From the IMG/VR virus record IMGVR_UViG_3300032116_000277, positions 1-53,218 of that record: a stretch of 53,218 nt of DNA. One strand, given 5' to 3'. The translations under genes and the position numbers were made by a program. This document shows positions 46,448 to 53,218 of the stretch, piece by piece (position 1 is the stretch's first letter; each line of letters begins with the position of its first letter). The notes beneath the pieces were generated by a model, which made no database searches, was not told the origin of the DNA, and saw nothing but the letters and a program-made list of their open reading frames with translations. The DNA comes from a virus.

Positions 46448-46527
46448 CGGAACTGGCAGACGTGCCTCCCTGTCTCGGAGGTGGATAGGGTTTCTTATCC
46501 TTGGAGGTTCAAATCCTCCCCTTACAG
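46438..46527 (+). tRNA. class II tRNA, Leu-like body with nominal GTC anticodon
   Basis: Acceptor TGTAAGG (46438-46444)/CCTTACA (46520-46526), discriminator G46527. D stem ACG/CGT with Leu-type loop GAACTGGCAGA. Anticodon stem CCTCC/GGAGG with loop CTGTCTC (46470-46476), anticodon GTC at 46472-46474. Variable arm GGATA/TATCC. T-arm GGAGG/CCTCC with loop TTCAAAT. A long variable arm belongs to Leu or Ser tRNAs, but GTC would decode Asp codons. The mismatch between body and anticodon is odd. CCA is not encoded. It overlaps the preceding gene by 10 bases. Confidence 0.7.
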
Positions 46528-46536
46528 CAAAAATAC

Positions 46537-46610
46537 CGCGGGGTGGTGTAACGGTAGCACACTGGGCTCATAACCCAGGAATCCTAGTTCAACTCTAGGC
46601 TCCGCAACCA
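46537..46610 (+). tRNA. initiator tRNA-fMet (CAT)
   Basis: Acceptor CGCGGGG (46537-46543) with CTCCGCA (46600-46606) gives the C1-A72 mismatch of initiator tRNAs; the anticodon stem CTGGG/CCCAG with loop CTCATAA has the three consecutive G-C pairs, also initiator-specific. T-arm CCTAG-TTCAACT-CTAGG. CCA is encoded (46608-46610). The D-arm is short (GTG/CAC). The phage therefore carries its own initiator tRNA, 9 bases after the first tRNA, which suggests they are co-transcribed. Confidence 0.85.
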
Positions 46611-46626
46611 CATTAAATTAATTCTT

Positions 46627-46845
46627 ATGGAAAACAATGACTATGCCCTTTACAACTATGTGTTTCACTACAATGCTCATAATAAAAACTGGGCAGCTAT
46701 TCCTAGAGAACTTTATAATGACTACTGGAGTGACTCTACTAAACCTGGTATTCTAAGAAGTAAGTCTATTGATACTTTGATAGAAATCTTACACAAAACA
46801 GGTGGAGATAAAAAGAAAATAAGCAAGCTAGTTGGAGAAAAATAA
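46627..46845 (+). CDS. small hypothetical protein upstream of TerL (72 aa)
   Basis: MENNDYALYNYVFHYNAHNKNW, then a helical end (ILRSKSIDTLIEILHKTGGDKKKISKLV). It overlaps terL by 14 bases and has a WAAIPRE segment. A short protein of this type often precedes terL in crAss-like genomes. No family recognised. Confidence 0.55.
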   Translation: MENNDYALYNYVFHYNAHNKNWAAIPRELYNDYWSDSTKPGILRSKSIDTLIEILHKTGGDKKKISKLVGEK

Positions 46846-49039
46846 ACCATATATAGAAGTACCAACCTATGAAAATGGGCAGTGGGATCTAACTACTTTT
46901 TACTCAAGAGAAGAGTTCAGAGACTATTTGGTTAAGTTATTTAAAGAGCCTGGTCAATATGGTTTTGATGAAAGCAGTCAGATATTTAATGCTGAAGCTA
47001 GAAAATACCAACAACAAGGTTTTTACTGCCCAGCCCCTGTAAAAACTAAAGACTTTATTAATTACTGGGATGACCAGAAAATGAAGTGTAAGTCAGGCAT
47101 TATTGTAAAAAATAACGGTAATGCATGGTATATCAGTCGGGATTATTACATGTGGCTGAATTTTCTTCCTATCTACGACAAGGAAGAAAAACGTTTTGAC
47201 TTTGCAAAAGTCAGAGATGCTCAGTATCACATGGCTTTGTATGAACAGCTAGCAGAACTGCACTACAAACACTCAGCTATTTTAAAGAAACGTCAGATAG
47301 CCTCATCGTATTTCCATGCAGCTAAGTTGATCAACATGTTCTGGTTTGAGAACGGTGCCGTTCTTAAGATGGGAGCAAGTCTTAAAGATTATATTTCAGA
47401 GAAAGGTACTTGGCGTATGCTTACTGAATACCGTACATTTCTAAACGAGCATACTGCTTGGTACAGACCATCTGATCCAGATAAAGTATTTTCCTGGCAG
47501 CAGCGTATTAAGGTTCGTATTAGTGGACGAGATACTTACAAGGGTAATAAATCTATTATTACTGGAACCTCTTTTGAAAAAGACCCAACAAATGGTGTCG
47601 GTGGTCCGTGTACTTACTTCTTTCACGAGGAGGCTGGTATTGCTCCAAAGATGGATCAGACCTATGAGTATATGAGACCAGCCATGCAGAGTGGTATGAT
47701 TACTACAGGTATGTTTATTGCTGCAGGCTCAGTGGGTGATTTAGAAGCCTGTGAACCTTTGAAGCTAATGGTACTTCAACCAGAAGCTAATGATATCTAT
47801 GCAGTAGATTCAAATCTTATAGACAAAGAAGGAACTATAGGAAAGACTGGATTATTTATTCCTGAGCAGTGGAGCATGCCACCATTTATAGATCAGTATG
47901 GTAACTCTAAAGTAGAAGAAGCTCTTGCCGCAATAGTTGAAGAGAGGATAAGGTGGAAGAGAGATCTTACTCCTGAGCAGTATCAGTTAAGGATATCACA
48001 GAAACCAACAAACATAGAGGAAGCTTTTGCCACAAGAAAAGAATCGGTATTTCCTCCTCACCTTGTATCCAAACAGATTCAACGTATTCAGGATAAAGAA
48101 TACTCAGTAGAATACTTAGATCTTTCTAGAAACGCAGAAGGTAAGATTATAGATAAGCCTTCAAGGAAGATTCCAATCATGGAGTTTCCTATATCTAAAA
48201 AGACAGAAGACAAAGAAGGAGTTATTTGTGTGTATGAAAGACCTGTAAAAGATCCTACGTTTGGGATGTACTATGCCGCTGTTGACCCTGTAGGAGAAGG
48301 TAAGACTACAACTTCTGAATCACTTTGTGCCATCTATATCTACAAAAACCCGGTGGAAGTTATAAAAGATGAGGGCAACGGAAAGGTTACTAACACTATT
48401 GAGCGGGATAAGATTGTAGCCTCTTGGTGTGGCAGGTTTGATGACCTGAACAAGACGCATGAACGTCTGGAGCTAATGATTGAGTGGTACAACGCCTGGA
48501 CCGTAGTGGAAAACAACGTAGCCTTGTTTATTCAGTACATGATTAGTAAGAAGAAACAGCGTTACCTGGTACCAAAGGATATGATCCTGTTCCTAAAAGA
48601 CATCGGGGCTAACCGGAACGTATTCCAAGAATACGGGTGGAAGAACGTGGGTACACTTTTTAAGGGCACGATCTTGTCTTACGGGATAGAGTTTCTAAAA
48701 GAGGAACTTGACCATGAAACCAAAGCTGACGGAGAGATTGTAAAGACCTTCTACGGAGTAGAGCGTATTCCTGATATCATGCTTCTAAAAGAGATGCAGG
48801 CTTACCAGGACGGAATAAACGTAGACCGGCTGGTAGCTTTTTGCTCCTTGGTTGCGTTTGCTAAGGTCCAACAATCTAACCGTGGGTTGGCTAAACGTGT
48901 AGAGGTTACAGAACAAAAGTTGGATAACTCCCAGAAATTTAGTAAATTAAATTGGAGCCCCTTTAGACATTTAGGTGGCTCTAAAGGTGCTAGTTCTGGT
49001 ATGAAAGCTCCCAGAAACCCCTTTAAAAATATAAGATGA
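46832..49039 (+). CDS. terL: terminase large subunit
   Basis: 735 residues, TTG start. The N-terminal ATPase has a degenerate P-loop region (ILKKRQIASSYFHAAK) and a Walker B/catalytic Glu (CTYFFHEEAG). The C-terminal nuclease has MYYAAVDPVGEGKTTTSES (first Asp), then VVENNV (second acidic residue), typical of the RNaseH-fold packaging nuclease. This length (over 700) fits crAss-like TerL. It packages DNA into procapsids with the portal encoded downstream. Confidence 0.85.
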   Translation: MEKNKPYIEVPTYENGQWDLTTFYSREEFRDYLVKLFKEPGQYGFDESSQIFNAEARKYQQQGFYCPAPVKTKDFINYWDDQKMKCKSGIIVKNNGNAWYISRDYYMWLNFLPIYDKEEKRFDFAKVRDAQYHMALYEQLAELHYKHSAILKKRQIASSYFHAAKLINMFWFENGAVLKMGASLKDYISEKGTWRMLTEYRTFLNEHTAWYRPSDPDKVFSWQQRIKVRISGRDTYKGNKSIITGTSFEKDPTNGVGGPCTYFFHEEAGIAPKMDQTYEYMRPAMQSGMITTGMFIAAGSVGDLEACEPLKLMVLQPEANDIYAVDSNLIDKEGTIGKTGLFIPEQWSMPPFIDQYGNSKVEEALAAIVEERIRWKRDLTPEQYQLRISQKPTNIEEAFATRKESVFPPHLVSKQIQRIQDKEYSVEYLDLSRNAEGKIIDKPSRKIPIMEFPISKKTEDKEGVICVYERPVKDPTFGMYYAAVDPVGEGKTTTSESLCAIYIYKNPVEVIKDEGNGKVTNTIERDKIVASWCGRFDDLNKTHERLELMIEWYNAWTVVENNVALFIQYMISKKKQRYLVPKDMILFLKDIGANRNVFQEYGWKNVGTLFKGTILSYGIEFLKEELDHETKADGEIVKTFYGVERIPDIMLLKEMQAYQDGINVDRLVAFCSLVAFAKVQQSNRGLAKRVEVTEQKLDNSQKFSKLNWSPFRHLGGSKGASSGMKAPRNPFKNIR

Positions 49040-49128
49040 TCAGTTATAGCATACTTCCTGAACAAATAGTGTTTCAATCTACCAATACGTATGGGGTAGA
49101 AATAGTCTATAAATACGTAACTAATTAA
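49036..49128 (+). CDS. micro-gene between TerL and portal (30 aa)
   Basis: ATG 49036 overlapping the TerL TGA (ATGA), TAA 49126-49128. MISYSILPEQIVFQSTNTYG, then VEIVYKYVTN. It ends 5 bases before the portal start. Coupling suggests translation; function unknown. Confidence 0.4.
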   Translation: MISYSILPEQIVFQSTNTYGVEIVYKYVTN

Positions 49129-49133
49129 TTATC

Positions 49134-51875
49134 ATGCAGATATATAATGCTCTAGATCTAAAGGCTGGTAAGAAGGCCGAATATAACAAGATGGGTACCC
49201 TTACCCAGCCTATCCAGTTTTTATTAGAGAAGGAAAAGGATGAAGAATGGAGAGCGTGGAACCTAGATTGGCTAGAGTTTCAGGGAATGAAGCAGCTTAG
49301 GCGTAATGCCCGTAGGCTGATGAAGAACTACAAGCTTGCAAAAGGTATTATAGATAAGTCAGACTACATTGTAGAAGAGGATAACGAGATGGCAGATTTG
49401 ATAGATACTCTTACCAAAGAGGATGTATCAGCACTTGAGTTAAAGTTTTATCCTATTATTCCAAATGTAATCAATGTGTTATGCAATGAGTTTTCTAAAC
49501 GAAGCTCAAGAATAATGTTTAAAGCAGTAGACGATATTTCTTACAACGAGATGTTGGAAGAAAAAAGGTCTATGATTGAAAACATATTGCTAGAAGATGC
49601 AGAGCGTAAGATGATGCTAGAAATGCTATCAGCTGGTATTGAGCTTGATAGTGAAGAAATGCAAAAAGCAAATAGTCCTGATAATCTTAAGAAGCTTCCA
49701 GAAATAGAGTCTTTTTTTAGGAAAGACTATAGATCAATGATTGAGGAGTGGGCTACACATCAAATGAGTGTAGATGAAGAAAGATTTAAGATGCAAGAAC
49801 TTGAAGAGCGTGCTTTCCGTGATATGCTTATTACAGACCGCGAGTTCTGGCATTTTCGTATGATGGAAGATGATTATGAGCTAGAGCTTTGGAATCCTCT
49901 TTTGACTTTCTATCATAAGTCTCCAGACGTGCGATATATCAGTCAGGGTAATTGGGTAGGTAAGATGGATCTTATGTCTGTATCAGACGTAATTGATAAG
50001 TACGGATGGATGATGACACAGGATCAGTTAGAAGCTTTAGAAGCTATCTATCCTGTACGTTCTGCTGGTTATGCAATACAAGGTTATCAAAATGATGGAA
50101 CTTATTACGATCCAACTCGTTCTCATGAGTGGAATACTCAGATGCCATCCCTGGCTTATAGACAATTTACTTCTGTGTATGATGCCCAGTTTGGTACAGG
50201 CGATATAGTAGAATGGATACTGTCTGACTCAGAAGATACTGTTGACTTTGGAAAGAGTCATATGTTAAGAGTTTCTACTATTTATTGGAAGTCTCAACGA
50301 AAGGTTGGACATCTTACTAAAATCACAGATGAGGGAGAAGTAATTCAAGAGATAGTCAGTGATATTTATAAGGTTGTAGATAAGCCTATTTATAACACAA
50401 CTATTTATAAAGAAAAGTCAAAAGATAATTTAATCTACGGAGAACACATTGACTGGATCTGGATTAACGAAACATGGGGAGGTATTAAGATTGGACCTAA
50501 CCGTCCAGCATTCTGGGGTATGAACAATCCAGGTGGTATTAATCCTATTTATTTAGGATTAAATGGTGGCAAACCTGGTCGTATCCCATTCCAGTTTAAA
50601 GGAGATGCAACACTTTATGGCTGCAAACTTCCGGTGGAAGGTGCTGTATTTGGTGATAGAAACACCCGCAGTATTTCATTGGTTGATCTGATGAAGCCAT
50701 ACCAGATAGGTTATAATATCGTGAATAACCAGATAGCTGACATCTTAGTTGATGAGCTAGGCACGGTTATCATGCTGGACCAGAACGCTTTGCCTCGTCA
50801 CTCTCTCGGAGAAGACTGGGGTAAAAATAATCTGGCCAAAGCCTATGTGGCAATGAAGAACTTTCAGATGCTGCCTTTGGATACTTCTATTACCAATACA
50901 GAGAATGCTCTGAATTTCCAGCATTATCAGGTTTTGAATCTAGAGCAAACTAATCGTTTATTATCTAGGATTAATCTGGCAAGTTATTTTAAGAACCAGG
51001 CATTTGAAGTAATTGGTCTGAATCCTCAGCGTATGGGTCAGCAGATTGCTCAACAGCAAACTGCAACTGGCATTGAGCAGGCTATGAACGCCAGCTACGC
51101 CCAGACAGAGCAGTACTTTATTCAACATAGTGACAACCTTATGCCAAGGGTTCAACAGATGAGAACCGATCTGGCTCAGTATTATCATTCAAAGAAGCCT
51201 AGTGTAAGGCTTACCTATATTACTTCAAAAGACGAGAAAGTAAACTTTGAAGTAAATGGTACAGAACTTTTACTTAGAGACTTGAATATTTTCTGTACTA
51301 CAAAGACTAACTCTCGTGCTATTATGGAGCAGCTTAAGCAGTTGGCTCTAAACAATAATACAACCGGAGCTTCTATTTACGATCTTGGTAATGTAATTAA
51401 ATCTGAGTCTATAGCTGAACTTACTGGTGTTCTTAAAGCTGCAGAAGAAAAGAGTATGGCTCAAAAACAGGCAGAACTACAGCAGCAACAGCAAATGCAG
51501 CAGGAGATGCTTCAAAGCCAAGAGCGTCAAAAACAGATGGATCTTGAGTTTAGAGCTCAGCAGGCTGACATGGATCGTCAGAAAGATATTACAGTAGCTG
51601 AAATTAGAGCAGCTGGCTACGGATCTATGGCAGACATAAATAAAAATGAACAGTCTGACTTTCAAGATGCACTAGATAAAATAAGAAGTGAAGAACGCTA
51701 TCAAGAACAGATGAATATTAAAAAAGAGCAAGTACTTACTCAAAAAGAACAAGGAAATAGTAAGCTACAAATAGAAAAAGAAAAGTTACAGACTCAGCGT
51801 GAAATAGCTAATAAACAGTTAGAGATAGCTAGAGAAAACAAAAATAAGTATGATGTTTCTCCAAAAGGGAAATAA
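49134..51875 (+). CDS. portal protein (crAss-like)
   Basis: 913 residues, typical of the long crAss-like portals. Acidic helical N-terminus, central wing/stem region with WFWI-type aromatic strands (HIDWIWINETWGGIKIGPNRPAFWG, then LPVEGAVFGDRNTRSISLVDLMKPYQIGYN), clip helices (AQQQTATGIEQAMNASYAQTEQYFIQHSD). The C-terminal 200 residues are a Gln-rich coiled coil. It forms the dodecameric DNA gate at the capsid vertex. It lies directly after terL. Confidence 0.8.
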   Translation: MQIYNALDLKAGKKAEYNKMGTLTQPIQFLLEKEKDEEWRAWNLDWLEFQGMKQLRRNARRLMKNYKLAKGIIDKSDYIVEEDNEMADLIDTLTKEDVSALELKFYPIIPNVINVLCNEFSKRSSRIMFKAVDDISYNEMLEEKRSMIENILLEDAERKMMLEMLSAGIELDSEEMQKANSPDNLKKLPEIESFFRKDYRSMIEEWATHQMSVDEERFKMQELEERAFRDMLITDREFWHFRMMEDDYELELWNPLLTFYHKSPDVRYISQGNWVGKMDLMSVSDVIDKYGWMMTQDQLEALEAIYPVRSAGYAIQGYQNDGTYYDPTRSHEWNTQMPSLAYRQFTSVYDAQFGTGDIVEWILSDSEDTVDFGKSHMLRVSTIYWKSQRKVGHLTKITDEGEVIQEIVSDIYKVVDKPIYNTTIYKEKSKDNLIYGEHIDWIWINETWGGIKIGPNRPAFWGMNNPGGINPIYLGLNGGKPGRIPFQFKGDATLYGCKLPVEGAVFGDRNTRSISLVDLMKPYQIGYNIVNNQIADILVDELGTVIMLDQNALPRHSLGEDWGKNNLAKAYVAMKNFQMLPLDTSITNTENALNFQHYQVLNLEQTNRLLSRINLASYFKNQAFEVIGLNPQRMGQQIAQQQTATGIEQAMNASYAQTEQYFIQHSDNLMPRVQQMRTDLAQYYHSKKPSVRLTYITSKDEKVNFEVNGTELLLRDLNIFCTTKTNSRAIMEQLKQLALNNNTTGASIYDLGNVIKSESIAELTGVLKAAEEKSMAQKQAELQQQQQMQQEMLQSQERQKQMDLEFRAQQADMDRQKDITVAEIRAAGYGSMADINKNEQSDFQDALDKIRSEERYQEQMNIKKEQVLTQKEQGNSKLQIEKEKLQTQREIANKQLEIARENKNKYDVSPKGK

Positions 51876-51990
51876 GTTATAGCTCTATTATCCATACTTC
51901 AGGTCTTTCTACTCAGCAACTTTTAAATTTTTAGGGTTTAAAGTTGTATATTATTATTGTAGAAGTACCCCATAAAAACCAATACAACTT
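51876..51990 (+). promoter_or_regulatory. leader with TTGTAGA promoter-like motif
   Basis: About 115 bases between portal and the next gene, AT-rich, with TATTATTATTGTAGAAG at 51949-51965, 28 bases before ATG 51991. The motif equals those at 7318 and 33533. A separate transcript for the head genes may begin here. Confidence 0.45.
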
Positions 51991-53218
51991 ATGGAAAACC
52001 AAACAAATGTGCAGACATCTGTACAGCAAGTAGACGTAGACATTGATAGCTGGCTTGGAGCCCCCGGTGCTGAAAGCATTGTAACTCCAACAGCCGATGA
52101 GGCAAAAAAGCCTGAGGCTAAACCCAGTATCTTTTCTAGTAAAGAAGTAGATCTCAGTTTTATAGATCAAGAAGACAAACCTGAAGAGGTATCTAAAACT
52201 GAAGAAAAAGGTTCCACGGAAAACAAGGACACAGAAGTGCCAGTTTCCCGTGAAACATCTACAAATGTCTTTGATGAGCTAGATCAAGAAGAAGAGGATG
52301 AAAAGAAACCTAAAGGTGGTCGTCCAAGAACTGAAAAGTCTGGTCTAGTTGAGTTTTTAAAGAAACGCATTGAGTCAAAGGAAATGTTTGCCTTTGATGA
52401 CTATGATGAAAGTAAACAATCTCTTGATGACTACCTAGGTGGTCTTGGAGAGAAAGATATAGAGGAGCTCTGGCAGGCTAATATAGATAACCTTAAACAA
52501 GAGGTGGCAGCCAAGACTCCAAAAGAGTTCTTTGAGTCTTTACCTGATGAGTTGCAGTATGCAGCTAAATATGTAATGGACGGTGGTCAGGATCTAAAAG
52601 GTCTTTTCCAAGCTTTGGCTCAAGTTGAGCAGGTTCGTTCAATGAACCCAGCAGATGAAAATGACCAAGAAGGTATTGTAAGATCTTATCTACAAGCAAC
52701 TGGTTTTGGTTCTGAAGAAGAGATTCAAGAAGAACTAAACACTTGGAAGGATCTTGGAGTACTAGAAAAGAAAGCCAAACAGTTTAAGCCCAAGCTTGAC
52801 CAAATGCAAGAAGAAATTGTTCAGGCTCAATTAGCTGAACAAGAAGCAAGACAGCAGCAACAAGAACAAGCTGCTCAGGCTTACATGCAAAATGTATTTG
52901 AAGCTCTTCGTCCTGCTGAGATTAATGGTCTAAAACTTGACAAGAAAACACAAGCCCAACTTTATAGTGGTCTTGTCCAGCCTCAATATCCATCTATCAG
53001 CGGGCGTCCAACCAATCTTTTGGGACATCTTTTAGAGAAGTACCAGTTTGTTGAACCTAACTATCCGCTGATTGCTGAAGCTCTCTGGTTATTATCTAAC
53101 CCTGATGAGTATCGTCAAAGCCTTGTAAAACAAGGTAAGAACCAAGCAGTTGAACAAACTGTACGCCAGCTTAAGACTGAGCAGAGTCGTAAAAACGTCT
53201 CAACTTATCAGGAAGAAG
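51991..53218 (+). CDS. acidic head/scaffold protein candidate, N-terminal 409 aa
   Basis: Starts at ATG 51991 and remains open to the right edge. Long acidic, low-complexity N-terminus (residues about 1-115), then helical segments with Glu/Gln/Lys-rich stretches, for example LDQMQEEIVQAQLAEQEARQ. Position directly after the portal, composition and length fit a capsid scaffolding protein or the gene before the major capsid protein in crAss-like phages. No family motif recognised; the C-terminal part is missing. Confidence 0.6.
   Translation, partial: MENQTNVQTSVQQVDVDIDSWLGAPGAESIVTPTADEAKKPEAKPSIFSSKEVDLSFIDQEDKPEEVSKTEEKGSTENKDTEVPVSRETSTNVFDELDQEEEDEKKPKGGRPRTEKSGLVEFLKKRIESKEMFAFDDYDESKQSLDDYLGGLGEKDIEELWQANIDNLKQEVAAKTPKEFFESLPDELQYAAKYVMDGGQDLKGLFQALAQVEQVRSMNPADENDQEGIVRSYLQATGFGSEEEIQEELNTWKDLGVLEKKAKQFKPKLDQMQEEIVQAQLAEQEARQQQQEQAAQAYMQNVFEALRPAEINGLKLDKKTQAQLYSGLVQPQYPSISGRPTNLLGHLLEKYQFVEPNYPLIAEALWLLSNPDEYRQSLVKQGKNQAVEQTVRQLKTEQSRKNVSTYQEE

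Overview
The window looks like about half of a tailed double-stranded DNA phage genome. Its host is inferred to be a member of the Bacteroidota. The gene set and order (PD-(D/E)XK nuclease, DnaG-type primase, SSB, Sak4-like ATPase, DnaB helicase, uracil-DNA glycosylase, SF2 helicase and HU/IHF-like protein, then a large TerL followed by a 913-residue portal) fit crAss-like phages (Crassvirales) or a close relative; this is an inference from recognised families. The host inference rests on a type IX secretion (T9SS) sorting domain on one phage protein, weak or absent Shine-Dalgarno sequences, and promoter-like motifs resembling the Bacteroidota -7 box. The standard genetic code fits, with one suspicious in-frame TGA. 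Both ends of the window cut through genes.

Layout. (1) 1-7266, minus strand: replication and recombination module, ending at a stand-alone DnaA domain IV protein. (2) 7371-9751, plus strand: lysis cassette (membrane proteins, holin candidate, spanin candidate, GH19 endolysin) and small basic proteins. (3) 9785-18281, plus strand: an unusual island of exported or membrane proteins. It holds a T9SS-targeted protein with cohesin-like and dockerin-like regions, a C-type lectin protein, a CsgG-like protein, a Ser-rich outer-membrane barrel candidate and a DUF2589 pair. It ends at a bidirectional terminator. (4) 18322-23508, minus strand: a MoxR ATPase and VWA protein pair with partners, and UDG. 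(5) 23543-28577: mostly minus-strand genes, including an SF2 helicase, an HNH nuclease and two HTH paralogues. (6) 28641-29662: an attP-like site carrying the 3' part of a tRNA-Val gene inside an inverted repeat, then a tyrosine integrase. (7) 29646-40982, minus strand: an AAA+ ATPase, a PcfJ-like protein, a secreted archaemetzincin, a MazG-like protein, many very small genes, and four long stretches with almost no coding capacity. At least one of these stretches (38390-39586) is full of GNRA-capped hairpins on the minus strand and looks like a very large structured RNA. (8) 41257 to the end, plus strand: an HxlR-type regulator, then the late/packaging operon (GNAT, HU/IHF-like, nucleases, two tRNAs including an initiator tRNA, TerL, portal, and the start of a probable scaffold/head protein).

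How it fits together. The integrase and attP suggest the phage can integrate into a host tRNA-Val gene. Phage genes lie on both sides of attP, so the sequence represents the free (or circularised) form. The exported island suggests that an infected cell or lysogen has its surface changed by phage-encoded lectin and adhesin-like proteins that use the host's own secretion machinery. The island and the giant RNA candidates are the most unusual parts of the window. A recurring motif, TTGTAGA, lies just upstream of first genes on both strands and is the best candidate for a shared phage promoter element.
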